From Megalopta genalis (Eukaryota > Arthropoda > Insecta > Hymenoptera > Halictidae): 64,000 nt of DNA. Positions 52,404-62,444 of the stretch are shown here, in pieces; the stretch's first letter is position 1, and each line of letters starts with the position of its first letter. Both the position numbers and the translations under genes were made by a program. The notes under the pieces were generated by a model. It was given only the letters and a program-made list of their open reading frames with translations, was not told the DNA's origin and made no database searches. The stretch spans positions 62,001 through 126,000 of the forward strand of contig NW_027476837.1 in assembly GCF_051020955.1 (NCBI RefSeq), read 5' to 3'.

Positions 52404-55400
52404 TCATCTGCTCGGGGAGGGGGGCTCTAGGCGTGGGCGCACACGCCGCACCCCCCGCTCACGGCGACCCCGCTCGGCAGCCTCCTTCTGCAGCATCACC
52501 TCTTCGCAAAAGGCGATGGCTGCCGCCCATTTTCTCGGGCTCTCCAGCATGGCCCCAACTAAGCTGGAGAGAGCGAGGTCGCGTCCAACTTCCCGTCTTA
52601 GGACTCGGCGCAGCACTGAAAAGGCGGGGCATACCTCCAGTGTATGCTGCGCCGAGTCCTCCTCCGCGCCACAGTGGTGGCACACCGTCGTCGCTTCCCG
52701 ACCGATGCGACACAGGTACACACCGAAGCAGCCATGCCCGGTGAACACCTGCGTCGCACGGTAGGTGAGCCTGCCAAACCGCCTCTCCCGCCACGAGGTG
52801 AAGTGTGGCAGGAGAGCCCCGGGGACGCGCTCGGCGGCATGGGAGCAAAGCTCCGCATGCCATCTGGCGAGCGCTAGTCCCCGGGCCTGGAGTTCGAAGC
52901 CGTCGACCGCCTCCTGCTCCGGCGGGTCCCCCCGAGCCCGGCCAGCGATGCATATGCGCCTATAGACATAGGCGCGCATCGCCGCCTGCAGCTCGAAGGG
53001 AATTTCTCCCGCCAGAGCAAGCGCCGCCACGGTAGACGCGGTGCGGTAACCCCGTATGAGGCGAAGGGCCATTTGCCTCTGAAGCCGGCGCAACAACAAA
53101 GTGATGCGCCGGCTTGCCCTCGCGGACGGCCGCCAGATCGGGGCGCCGTACAAGGCCATGGACCGCACCACGCCCAGGTATAGGCGACGCACCATGTTAT
53201 CCGGTCCCCCGAGATTGGGCAACAGGCGGCCGAGCGAGGCCGCCGCCCTCTCAACTCGGGGGACGAGGCGGCCGAAATGCGCCCCGAATCTCCAGTGGCT
53301 GTCGAGGATCAGTCCGAGATACTTGATCTCGGACTTCACCTCGACGCAGGCTCCTCCAACCCAGATCCACGATCCGGCCGGTGGCCGCGACCGAGGCCGT
53401 CCAAACCAGACGGCCTCGGCCTTCTCCGGGGCCATCTTCAGCCCCAGATCGTGGATCTTCGCGACGACGGCTGCCACCGCAACCTCCGCTCGTCGGATGG
53501 TCCTCTCGAAGGTGTCCCCGACGGCGACCACTAACGTGTCGTCCGCATAGCAGACGACAGTGGCACCGTCGGGCAGGGAGGCCCTCAGGACTGCGTTATA
53601 TCCCAGGTCCCACAGGAGTGGTCCTAACACGGACCCCTGTGGGACCCCGCAGTCCACTTCCCTCCGTATCGTCCCGTACCGGCCCGGGTATTCCACCCAC
53701 CTGTCCCGCAGGTAGGCCCCGATCACCCGCCTCAGATAGGGAGGCACCTGGTGTTCAACCAGGGCCTCCCTAATGGCGGACCAGGGCAGGGTGTTAAATG
53801 CATTGACGATGTCGATCGACACCGCCAAGCACACCCCGCCCCGTGCCACGGCATTGTCCGAGAGGGACTTTAGACGGTCGATTGCGTCGACCGTCGATCG
53901 CCCCTCCCGGAAGCCGAACTGGCAGTCCGCCAGATCGGGGCCAACGCGGGACAGGTGCCTGGCGAGGCGGGCAGCAATAATCTTCTCAAAGATCTTGCCC
54001 ACCTCGTCCAGGAGGCAAATGGGCCGGTACGCGGAGGGAGAATCCGCAGGCCTCCCATCCTTCCTTACGAGGACCATCCGACTTCTCCTCCAGAGGTCCG
54101 GGAACACCCCGGACCTCAGGAGCCCGGAGAAGAGGCTTCTGAGCCTCCCGCCCAGGACGCTCATGGCAAGCAACCAGACCCGGCCGGGGATACCGTCCGG
54201 CCCCGGGGCAGTATTCTTGCCCCGAAGCCATTTGACCACCCCGGCCATTTCCTCCGGCGCGACCTCCAGATCCGGGGACCACTCATGTCCCTCTAGCTGA
54301 GGGACGGGCCGGGACGCCTCCCCGCTGACGGGGAATAGCGCGTCCACGATCCGTCCGAGCATCCCCGGATCCAGGCTTTCCGTCAGAGGGGGCGCCCAGG
54401 GACGTAAACGTCCCATCGCCATTTTGTATGGGCGCCCCCACGGATCTCGGTTCAGAGACCCGAGAAAGTCGCGCCAGGCCTGGCTCTTCGCCTGCCTGAT
54501 GGCCAGCTGCAGGGCGACCACCTTCTCCCTGTATCGCCCATACAGCTGGATAGCCAGCTCCACGTCGGAACGTCGTCGTCGACGGGCGCGGGCGTACTGG
54601 CGTCGCGCGCGGACGCACTCTGTGCGTAAATCCGCTATCGCGCGCGACCACCAGTACACCGCCTTCCTCGGGAAGACCCTGGCCCGGGGCATGGCGACGT
54701 CGCAAATCGACGTCATTGCGCCCCGGAACCAATGGGCCTCCCTTGTCCCGTCGACTGGCCCGGCCGGTGTTGCCGGCCAGGCCACGACGTGGGCTGCCGC
54801 CATCAGAGCGTCCTGGTCGAGGCGCTTCAGCGCCCACCGCGGCTGAGGCGATCCCTCATCAGCGGGGCGACGTCGGGGTGTCGATGGGGCGGCGGAGAGG
54901 CCGAGAACAATGTATCTGTGGTCGGATAGCGTCTCGACCTCCTCCGCCACCCTCCACCCCGTAATACGGCGCACGGCCGGGGGCGTTGCCCATGATAGGT
55001 CAACGATGGACCCCCCGTTGTACCGCACGCACGTATGGACCGAGCCCGTGTTTAGGAGACGGAGCTCGAGTCCCGCCGCCCAATCAAGCACCTCCCGGCC
55101 CCTCGGGTCCGTCCTGGGGGAACCCCAAGCTGAAGACTTGGCGTTGAAGTCCCCCAGGACCAGCACCGGACGTGGCTGGCAGCGGGAGACGCATCTCCCC
55201 ACCACGTCCAGAAACTGTTCAAACTCCACGAGGGACCACCTCGGAGGTGCGTAGATCGCCACAACCACGGTGCCGCCCCAGTCAACGGCCAGGTATCCCC
55301 GGCCGCGCTCGATAACGGAGCACGCCGGGGACCCCGGCCGACCTGCCCATATTATAACGGCGGAGCCGTCCAAGTCCCCCATCCAATGTGGATGGTCGGG

Positions 55401-55526
55401 GACCCGGTACGGCTCCGCCGCTACGGCCAACCCGGCACCCCACTCGGCCAGGAATTGCACGAAAAGATCTTGTGCCCTGACCGAGTGGTTCAGGTTGGCC
55501 TGAATAATAGGGCCAGTAGGCCCCAT
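52404..55526 (-). CDS. ORF2: endonuclease/reverse transcriptase of the R1-clade element
   Basis: This is a 1040-residue polyprotein without internal stops that nicks target DNA and copies element RNA onto the nick. Residues 1-210 are an apurinic-type endonuclease: QANLNH (9-14), catalytic Glu38 in AEPY, GDFNA (125-129) and the terminal SDH (201-203). The reverse transcriptase covers about 430-745: APGPDG (440-445), motif A with Asp572 (IDIVNAF), motif B GVPQGSVLGP (627-636), the YADD active site (660-663) and KYLGLILD (735-742). A C-terminal zinc motif is Cys949-x2-Cys952-x8-His961-x4-Cys966, followed by a basic tail. There is no RNase H domain, as is usual for the R1 clade. The length fits the family. 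The start is fixed by the TAATG overlap with ORF1. All key residues are present, so the enzyme may be functional. Confidence 0.95.
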   Translation of the reverse strand: MGPTGPIIQANLNHSVRAQDLFVQFLAEWGAGLAVAAEPYRVPDHPHWMGDLDGSAVIIWAGRPGSPACSVIERGRGYLAVDWGGTVVVAIYAPPRWSLVEFEQFLDVVGRCVSRCQPRPVLVLGDFNAKSSAWGSPRTDPRGREVLDWAAGLELRLLNTGSVHTCVRYNGGSIVDLSWATPPAVRRITGWRVAEEVETLSDHRYIVLGLSAAPSTPRRRPADEGSPQPRWALKRLDQDALMAAAHVVAWPATPAGPVDGTREAHWFRGAMTSICDVAMPRARVFPRKAVYWWSRAIADLRTECVRARRQYARARRRRRSDVELAIQLYGRYREKVVALQLAIRQAKSQAWRDFLGSLNRDPWGRPYKMAMGRLRPWAPPLTESLDPGMLGRIVDALFPVSGEASRPVPQLEGHEWSPDLEVAPEEMAGVVKWLRGKNTAPGPDGIPGRVWLLAMSVLGGRLRSLFSGLLRSGVFPDLWRRSRMVLVRKDGRPADSPSAYRPICLLDEVGKIFEKIIAARLARHLSRVGPDLADCQFGFREGRSTVDAIDRLKSLSDNAVARGGVCLAVSIDIVNAFNTLPWSAIREALVEHQVPPYLRRVIGAYLRDRWVEYPGRYGTIRREVDCGVPQGSVLGPLLWDLGYNAVLRASLPDGATVVCYADDTLVVAVGDTFERTIRRAEVAVAAVVAKIHDLGLKMAPEKAEAVWFGRPRSRPPAGSWIWVGGACVEVKSEIKYLGLILDSHWRFGAHFGRLVPRVERAAASLGRLLPNLGGPDNMVRRLYLGVVRSMALYGAPIWRPSARASRRITLLLRRLQRQMALRLIRGYRTASTVAALALAGEIPFELQAAMRAYVYRRICIAGRARGDPPEQEAVDGFELQARGLALARWHAELCSHAAERVPGALLPHFTSWRERRFGRLTYRATQVFTGHGCFGVYLCRIGREATTVCHHCGAEEDSAQHTLEVCPAFSVLRRVLRREVGRDLALSSLVGAMLESPRKWAAAIAFCEEVMLQKEAAERGRRERGVRRVRPRLEPPSPSR

Positions 55527-55528
55527 TA
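55524..55528 (-). promoter_or_regulatory. TAATG stop-start overlap coupling ORF1 and ORF2
   Basis: On the element strand the ORF1 stop TAA (55528-55526) shares its last A with the ORF2 start ATG (55526-55524). This UAAUG arrangement is known to couple translation by termination and re-initiation in the silkworm R1-clade element SART1. Seeing it here supports both the ORF1 end and the ORF2 start, and suggests ORF2 is made in small amounts after ORF1 translation. Confidence 0.85.
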
Positions 55529-56842
55529 CTCTGGCGCCTCAATCTCCATCGCTGCCGCGGGAGCGGTGGCGTCTGGGGTTTTATCAGCCCCAACCGCCCC
55601 CGCGGGCGCGACGGTGGCATCTTTGGGTGCCGGATCCTTTGTTTTAGGAGCTGCCACGGCGGCTGCCGCCTTGGCCGTCGTGGTTCTCTTCCCCCTGTTT
55701 CCTCTGCCGCGTCTCGCGCTGGCAGGGCACGCCCGGCTGCCGAGGCGGTGGCCGGCCGGCTTGCCAGCTCCCGCGCAAAGCGGGCACTTTGGCTTTTCTG
55801 TGCAGCCAGCCACCTTATGGTCCTGACTGCCGCACCCGAAACAGCAGCCGGACCGATCCTCGGCCGCAGTGCACCGCTGCCTCGTGTGGCCTAAGCCAAA
55901 GCAGCGGTAGCACTGCAAGGGCCGGGCGCTGAGGGCCTCCACCGTCGCCTGGGTCCAGCCCACTGTCAATTTACCGGCGACCGCAACTTTGCGTGCGGCC
56001 GCAGCAGGGCACTGGACCCAGAGGGTGCCCAAACCAGAGGGCGAAGACCGGATTTCGCCGGTCCTCACATCCCCCCGGTCGCACCCTCCAACACGGGCGA
56101 CAGCTGCGGCGACCTCCACCGGCGTGGTCGAGTCGACCAGGCCGCGCACCCTAAGGTCGGCCTTTTTGATTGGGCGCGCGACCTTCACGCCGGTCCCTGC
56201 CAGCGCGTCAGCCATCTTAGAGGCCAGGGCAGTGGCCTTGGCTGCACCATCAGCTCCGGGGACCTCTAAGATGATTGCCCCCGTCACCGCTCTCCTGGGC
56301 TTCAGCGAGGGGATGCCAATTTCTGCCAGGTCTATTTTGGACCTGGCAGTGGCCATCGCCTCGGCGTAACTCATCGCCCCGCCGGCCGGTACCGTTAAAG
56401 TAACGGCAGCCGTGCGGGGCGGACGCGGCGGCAGGGGAGCCCTTTTGGGAGCAGCCGGTGCCACCCGCCTCGCCGCCTTCTGGGTCAAAGCAGCCTTGGC
56501 AGCTGCCGCAGGTTTATCTGCGGTAGCCGCCCTTTTGGCCTTCCGGCCAACTACCTTTGACCACACCTCAGTTGGAGGTATGGTGGAGGGCGGCGCAACA
56601 GTGGGGGCGGGCTGCATTTGTGTCGCCTTAGCGACCACAGTCGCTCCCCCACTGCCACCCTTTTTCTTTCCCCCCCTCCTGTCCATCGGCAGGGGTGGGG
56701 CTGGCGGCACGGGTGCCGCCGATCGCGGGCCTCGCACCCGCGGGACCAGCTCCCTTCTGAACGATGCCAATTTGGCATCGATAAGGGAGCCGATCTGTGC
56801 CAGCAAGTCGGCTGGCACAGCCGCGGGTGGGGGCGAGGACCC
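55526..56842 (-). CDS. ORF1 (gag-like), C-terminal part with three CCHC zinc knuckles
   Basis: This part continues ORF1 after the frameshift for about 438 residues, giving a total near 666. It opens with a proline-rich stretch and a short amphipathic segment (PADLLAQIGSLIDAKLASF), then an alanine/lysine-rich linker. An R1-type gag core follows (about 56410-55920), with an RRM-like pattern and the segment IKKADLRVRGLVDSTTPVEV. Three zinc knuckles lie at about 55912-55727: Cys-x2-Cys-x4-His-x4-Cys (CYRCFGLGH), a second of the same spacing (CFGCGSQDH), and Cys-x2-Cys-x8-His-x6-Cys (CPLCAGAGKPAGH). These bind RNA and are needed for particle formation in related elements. The tail is basic then alanine-rich. 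The frame is open up to 57070, but the apparent start there overlaps the genuine N-terminus out of frame and is not used. Confidence 0.88.
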   Translation of the reverse strand, partial: GSSPPPAAVPADLLAQIGSLIDAKLASFRRELVPRVRGPRSAAPVPPAPPLPMDRRGGKKKGGSGGATVVAKATQMQPAPTVAPPSTIPPTEVWSKVVGRKAKRAATADKPAAAAKAALTQKAARRVAPAAPKRAPLPPRPPRTAAVTLTVPAGGAMSYAEAMATARSKIDLAEIGIPSLKPRRAVTGAIILEVPGADGAAKATALASKMADALAGTGVKVARPIKKADLRVRGLVDSTTPVEVAAAVARVGGCDRGDVRTGEIRSSPSGLGTLWVQCPAAAARKVAVAGKLTVGWTQATVEALSARPLQCYRCFGLGHTRQRCTAAEDRSGCCFGCGSQDHKVAGCTEKPKCPLCAGAGKPAGHRLGSRACPASARRGRGNRGKRTTTAKAAAAVAAPKTKDPAPKDATVAPAGAVGADKTPDATAPAAAMEIEAPE

Positions 56843-56846
56843 TCCT
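56836..56846 (-). other. Frameshift in ORF1
   Basis: Protein similarity to the expected gag layout passes from one frame to the next near the element-strand sequence GGCGAGGAGGGTCC. Moving from the upstream to the downstream frame requires one base fewer than a whole codon, equivalent to a one-base deletion. No X-XXY-YYZ slippery heptamer is present, so programmed slippage is unlikely. Confidence 0.75.
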
Positions 56847-57525
56847 CGCCCAGGTGACGGAGTCGGGCGACTTCCGCCCGCAACTCCGCCAACTGCTCTC
56901 TTAGTTGAGCATTCTCGGCTTCCAACAGCCGGGTGGCGCCGGGAGCCGACCGAACTGCCAGCTCCGCAACGCCCACCCGGCTGCTCAGGGCCGCCGTCCG
57001 GAGGGACCGCACCGCACTGGCCTTCAGGCCCGTCGCAGCATTGGAGATTCTGGCCACATCGCCCAGGCACTCCATAACTGCCGCCGCAACGTCCCGCGTC
57101 GGGCGGCCTCGGAAATCAGCAGCGACCTCCACTTCATCCGGAAGTGGGTCGCTTGTCCTCTCAGGCCTCGGCCTCGGGGCAACCGGGTCGAAAATGCCCG
57201 CTATGAGGCTTCTCTCAGCCTCAGCCTCTCTACGTTTGGCCTCTTGGAGGCCAACGTATTGCCCGGTCGTCGGTGGCCGGCCCCGTTTCCTCGTGGAGGT
57301 GCCCGGGACGCTCTGCGACGAGTGGTGGGAGGAGACGGAGAAGTCCGACTCCTCCCCCCCGTCGCAGTCGCCAAGGCCCTCCGCAGGCCTCTTTGCGCCG
57401 CGTGTTGCAGAATGCCTCCGCGACACCGGCTCTGTACATCTTTTGAGGCGCACGATAGGCCCGCGCACCTCCACCTCACGCTCGTTTCCCCCCTCCCCGG
57501 TTGTATTTGAAAAAGAAGAATCCAT
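56840..57525 (-). CDS. ORF1 (gag-like), N-terminal part up to a frameshift
   Basis: This is the first about 228 residues of the ORF1 nucleoprotein, which in this clade binds element RNA and forms cytoplasmic or nuclear particles. The start at 57525 (MDSSFSNTTGEGGN) is chosen because an in-frame TGA lies two codons upstream at 57531-57529. The region is charged and low in structure, with a basic stretch near residues 79-83 (RKRGR) that could serve nuclear entry. Around residues 198-223 a leucine/glutamate heptad pattern (LLEAENAQLREQLAELR) predicts a coiled coil for self-association. The frame then runs on to 56551 as a proline- and cysteine-rich tail that does not look genuine. The real continuation is in the frame one base away. 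A single missing base near 56840 explains this; a sequencing or assembly error is possible. Confidence 0.85.
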
Positions 57526-57949
57526 AATTCATCCCACGAGTGTGGTCGGAAAGGAGGTCACCCCGGGTAGAGCCGCCATACCCGGGGAAGGCTAATACGC
57601 CCGGGGGGTCGCCAGGTACCCCGGGGTTGTCCGCTAACGATTGGTGCACCCACCAACCATAGCTGGCGCTTACTCCAGCTACGCCCTATTCACCGCGCAA
57701 CGCTGCTTGGGGCTAGGGATTTTTTAGAGAGGTTGTCATCCTCGCGGTCCGGCCGCTTAAGGCAAGACCCCCGTTCCTGTAAAACATGACCACAGGTTTA
57801 CGGTATGTGTCCGACTTTAGTTGGCCCCTCACCTCAAGCCACTCCGGCTAGGTAGAACCTGCCAGGGAATAAAATCCCCCCCGGCACAGCCTTGAGGATC
57901 ATTGGGGCACGAAGCCCCCCCACCACGACAAGGTAGCGGACACGGGGGG
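57526..57949 (-). other. 5' leader (5' UTR) of the retrotransposon
   Basis: About 425 bases separate the 5' end, which begins with a run of C followed by GTGTCCGC on the element strand, from the ORF1 start. The leader contains several upstream ATGs. The last one opens an 18-codon frame that overlaps the ORF1 start out of frame. An internal promoter is expected in or near this region for such elements, but no TATA box is visible and I cannot place a start site. Confidence 0.75.
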
Positions 57950-57964
57950 GAAGATAAGGCTTCT
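57950..57964. repeat. Target-site duplication, right copy
   Basis: GAAGATAAGGCTTCT lies directly after the G run that marks the 5' end of the element, and satellite continues in phase with ACTTCGCATTG. Its perfect match to 51986-52000 supports insertion by target-primed reverse transcription and a young age. Confidence 0.93.
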
Positions 57965-58941
57965 ACTTCGCATTGATTTGAAACTAAATCATGTGTTTCG
58001 CTAGAATTTGAAGCTAATTCATTTGTTTCGATGCAGTTGAAGCTAAATCATGTATATCACAAGTATTTGAATCTATACCATTTGTTTCGCATGGTTTTGA
58101 AGATAAGCCTTCTACTTCGCATTGACATAACTATTTGAAGCTCATCCATATTTTTCGAATGAATATTAAGCTAATCAATGTGTTTCGAATGAATTTGAAG
58201 CACAATCATGTGTTTCGCATGGATTTGAAGCAAACTCGTTTGTTTCGCCTGTATTTGAAGCTAAATCATGTATATCACAAGTATTTGAAGCTAAACCATG
58301 TGTTTCGCATGAATTTGAAGCTAAATCATGTGTTTCGCATGGATATGAAGCTAACTCGTTTGTTTCGCATGGAGTTGAAGCTAAATCATGTATATCACAA
58401 GTATTTGAAGCTGAACCAATTGTTCCGCATGAATATTATTCTAATCCATGTGTTTCGCATGAATAATAATCTAAACCATGTGATTCGCATGAATTTAAAG
58501 CTAAATCATGTGTTTCGCATGGATTTGTAGCTAAATCGTTTGTTTTGAATGCAGTTGAAGCTAAATCATGTATATGAGAAGTATTTGATATTAAACCATT
58601 TGATTCGCATTGAGTTGAATCTAAGACTTCTACTTCGCATTGATTTGAAGCTACATCATGTGTTTCACTTGGATTTGAAGGTAACTCGTTTGTTTCGCAT
58701 GCAGCTGATGCCAAATCATGTATATCACAAGTATTTGAAGCTATACCATTTGTTTCGCATGTATTTGAAGCTAAGCCTTCTACTTCGCATTGATTTGAAG
58801 CTAAATCATGTGCTTCGCATGAATTTGAAGCTAAGCCTTCTACTTCGCATTGATTTGAAGCTAAGTCATGTGTTTCACATGGATTTGAAGTCAACTCGTT
58901 TGTTTCGTCTGCATATGAAGTTATTTCATTTATATCGCAAG

Positions 58942-60480
58942 TATTTGAAGCTTAATCATGTGTTTCGCTTGGATTTGAAACCAAGCATTCTACTTCACAT
59001 TGATTTGATGCTAAACCATGTGATTCGCATGAATTTGAAGCTAAATCATGTGTTTGGCATGGATTTGAAGTTAACTCGTTTGTTTCGCCAGAATTTGAAG
59101 CTAAATCATTTATATCACAACTATTTGAAGCTCAACCATTTTTTTCGCATGAATATTAAGCTAATCCATGTGTTTCGAATGAATTTGAAGCAAAATCATT
59201 TGTTTCGCTTGAATTTGAAGCTAACACGTCTCTCTCACGCGCAGTTGGAGCTAAATCATGTATATCACGAGTATTTGAAGCTAAACCATTTGTTTCGGAT
59301 GGATTTGAAGATAAGCCTTCTACTTCGCATTGATTTGAAGCTAAATCATGTGTATCGCATGGATTTGAAGCATACTAGTTTGTTTCGCCTGCATTTGGAG
59401 CTGAATCGTGTATATCACAAGTATTTGAAGCTCAACCATTTGATTCGTACGGATTTGTAGCTAAATCTTCTACTTCGCATTGATTTGAACAGAATTATGT
59501 CTTTCGCATGGACTTGAAGCTAAGCCTTCTACTTCGCATTGATTTGAAGCTAAATCATATGTATCGCATGGATTTGAAGCTAACTCGTTTGTTTCGATGC
59601 AGTTGAAGCTAAATCATGTATATCACAAGTATTTGATGCTATACCATTTGTTTCGCATGGATTTGAAGATAAGCCTTATACTTCGCATGGATTTGAAGCT
59701 AAATCATATGTATCGCATGGATTTGAAGCTAACTCGTTTGTTTCGCCTGCATTTGAAGCTAAATCATTTATATCACATTTATTTGAAGCTAAACCATTTG
59801 ATTCGTATGGATTTGTAGCTAAATCTTCTACTTCGCATTGATTTGAACAAAATTATGTCTTTCGCATGCACTTGAAGCTAAGCCTTCTACTTCGAATTGA
59901 TTTGAAGCTTAATCATGTGTTTAGCTTGGATTTGAAACCAAGCATTCTACTTCGCATTGATTTGATGCTAAACCATGTGATTCGCATGAATTTGAAGCTA
60001 AATCATGTGTTTGGCATGGATTTGAAGTTAACTCGTTTGTTTCGCCAGAATTTGAAGCTAAATCATTTATATCACAACTATTTGAAGCTCAGCCATTTTT
60101 TTCGCATGAATATTAAGGTAATCCATGTTTTTCGAATGAATTTGAAGCAAAATCATTTGTTTCGCTTGAATTTGATGCTAACACGTCTCTCTCACGCGCA
60201 GTTGGAGCTAAATCATGTATATCACGAGTATTTGAAGCTAAACCATTTGTTTCGCATGGATTTGAAGATAAGCCTTCCACTTCGCATGGATTTGAAGCTA
60301 AATCATATGTATCGCATGGTTTTGAAGCTAACTCGTTTGTTTCGCCTGCATTTGAAGCTAAATCATTTATATCACATGTATTTGAAGCTAAACCATTTGA
60401 TTCGTATGGATTTGTAGCTAAATCATCTACTTCGTATTGATTTGAACAAAATTATGTCTTTCGCATGTACTTGAAGCTAA
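58942..60480. repeat. 957-bp duplication in the right arm
   Basis: About 58942-59520 recurs at 59899-60480 (offset 957, 32 monomers minus 3 bases). Both carry rare markers: CCAAGCATTCTACTTC, TGTTTGGCATGG, and ACACGTCTCTCTCACGCGCAG (read as ACACGTCTCTC plus TCACGCGCAG). The last marker also occurs in the left arm at about 3606-3628. The intervening 59521-59898 is ordinary satellite. No gene is seen. Confidence 0.85.
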
Positions 60481-60739
60481 GCCTTCTACTTCGCATTGAT
60501 TTGAAGCTAGATCATGTGTTTAGCTTGGATTTGAAGCTAACTCGTTTGTTTCTTCTGCATTTGGAGCTGAATCACGTATATCACAAGTATTTGAAGATAA
60601 ACCATTTGATTCGTATGGATCTGAAGCTAAATCACGTGTCTCGCATGGATTTGAAGATAACTCGTTTGTTTCGCCTGCATTTGAAGCTATGTCACTTATA
60701 TCTCAAGTATCTGACGCTAAATCATTGGTTTCGCATTGC

Positions 60740-60880
60740 TTTGAAGCAAAAATTCTACGTCGCATAGATTTGAAGCTAGCTCGTTTGCTTCATCTGCATT
60801 TGAAGCTATATCACTTATATCGCAAGTATTTGAAGAAAAATCATGTGTTTTGCATGGATTTGAAGCTAACTCGTTAGTTG
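60740..60880. repeat. Marker block copy, right arm
   Basis: It carries the same short monomer with GCAAAAATTCTAC and GCTAGCTCGTTTGCTTC as at 601-760, with CTACGTCG in place of CTACATCG. A further copy follows at 61460-61560. Confidence 0.75.
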
Positions 60881-61611
60881 CGCCTGCATTTGATGCTATA
60901 TCAGTTATATCGCAAGCATCTGATGCTTAATCATTTGTTTCGCTTTGATTTGAAGCTATACCTTCTACATCGCATTGAGTTGCCGCTAAATCATGTGTTT
61001 CGCATGGATTTGAAGCTAACCCGTTAGTTTCGCCTGGATTTGAAGCTATATCACTTATATCGCAAGTATCTGAACCTAAATCATTTGTTACGCATTGATT
61101 TGAAGCTAAGCCTTCTACTTCGTATCGATTTGAAGCTAAATGATATGTATCGCATGGATTTTGAAGCTAACTCGTTTGATTCGTCTGCAGTTGAAGCTAT
61201 ATCACTTCTATCCCAACTGTTTGACGCTAAATCATTTGTTTCGCATGGATTTGAAGCTAAACCATCTACACCGCAATGATTTGCAGCTAAATCATTTGTT
61301 TCGCATGGATTCGACGCTAAACCATCTAAAGCGCATTTATTTGTAGCTAAATCATGTGATTCTCTTTGATTTGATACTATCTAGTTTGTTTCGCCTGCAT
61401 TTGAAGCTATGTCACTTATATCGCAAGTATCTGACGCTAAATCATTGGTTTCGCATGGCTTTGAAGCAAAAATTCTACATCGCATAGATTTGAAGCTAGC
61501 TCGTTTGCTTCATCTGCATTTGAAGCTATATCACTTATATCGCAAGTGCTTGAAGAAAAATCATGTGTTTCGCAAGGATATGAAGCTAACTCGTTTGTTT
61601 CGTCTGCATTT

Positions 61612-61963
61612 GAAGCTATATCACTTATATCGCAAGTATCTGAATCTAAATTATTTGTTTCGCATGGATTTGAATCTAAACCTTCTACTTCGCATCGAGC
61701 TGATGCTAAATGATGTGTATCGTATGGATTTTGAAGTTAACTCGTTTGTTTCGTCTGCATTTGAAGTTATATCACTTATATACCAATTGTTGGAAGCTAA
61801 ATCATTTGTTTCGCATGGATTCGAAGCAAAACCTTCTACATCGCATTGATTTGAAGCTAATTTATTTGTTTCGCATGGATTTGAAGCTAAACCTTCTACA
61901 TCGCAATGATTTGGAGCTAAATCATGTGTTTCGCTTGGATTTGAAGCTAAACCTTCTACATCG
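61612..61963. repeat. Block matching the left edge of the window (60-411)
   Basis: Bases 60-411 recur here at an offset of 61552, with shared rare variants (CATCGAGCTGATGC, CCAATTGTTGGAAGC, GGATTCGAAGCAAAACC) and a few substitutions. At the left edge this block precedes the marker block; here it follows one, so the order is permuted. Confidence 0.85.
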
Positions 61964-62444
61964 TATTGATTTGAAGCTAAATCATGTGTTTCGTTTGTAT
62001 TTGAAGCTATCTCGTTTGTTTCCCCTGCATTTGAACCTATATCACTTATATCGCAAGTATCTGATGCTAAATCACATGTTTCGCATTGATTTGAAGCTAA
62101 ACCTTCTACATCGCATTGATTTGCAGCTAAATCATGTGTTTCGCATGGATTTGAAGTTAACTCGTTTGTTTCGCCTGCAGTTGAAGCTATATCACCTATA
62201 TCCGAAGTGTTTGAAGCTCAATCAATTGTTCCGCATCGATTTGAAGCTAAGCCTTCTACTTCGCATTGATTTGAAGCTAAATCAAGTGGAACGCATGGAT
62301 TTTGAAGCTAACTCGATTGATTCGTATGCATTTGATGCTATATCACTTATATCGCAAGTATTTGAGCTAAATCATTTGTGTCGCATGGATTTGAAGCTAA
62401 GGCTTCTACTTCTCATCTATTTGAAGCTAAATGATGTGTATCGC

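Larger units (their letters stand above)
52001..57950 (-). mobile_element. Full-length R1-clade non-LTR retrotransposon
   Basis: This G+C-rich island of about 5.95 kb sits in A+T-rich satellite and reads right to left. In order it has a leader (57950-57526), ORF1 with gag-type zinc knuckles, ORF2 with endonuclease and reverse transcriptase, a 3' UTR and an A-rich tail. There are no long terminal repeats and no RNase H domain. The N-terminal apurinic-type endonuclease, C-terminal CCHC motif, three ORF1 zinc knuckles and overlapping ORFs are typical of the R1 clade, which includes R1, TRAS and SART. Target duplications of 14-15 bp flank it. ORF1 has one frameshift, so this copy is probably dependent on others as assembled. 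I cannot assign a named family. Confidence 0.95.

Noticed and set aside
56836..56846. Programmed -1 ribosomal frameshift in ORF1
   Set aside because: No slippery heptamer is present, and related elements have an uninterrupted ORF1. A one-base deletion or sequencing error is simpler.
55526..57070. ORF1 starting at 57070 (MPGRCGQ)
   Set aside because: The first about 75 codons overlap the genuine N-terminal region in another frame and look like a shadow. A start at 57525 plus one frameshift gives the expected coiled coil, gag core and zinc-knuckle layout.
52202..57595. Plus-strand open frames across the element (for example 52202-52744, 56412-57077)
   Set aside because: They are antisense shadows of ORF1 and ORF2 in G+C-rich DNA and show no recognisable domain.
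52001..57950. LTR retrotransposon or retrovirus-like element
   Set aside because: No terminal repeats, protease, integrase or RNase H are found. The endonuclease is of the apurinic type and precedes the reverse transcriptase.
51900..58100. R1 insertion in 28S rDNA, or TRAS/SART insertion in telomeric repeats
   Set aside because: Both flanks are the 30-bp satellite. There is no rRNA sequence and no TTAGG repeat next to the element.
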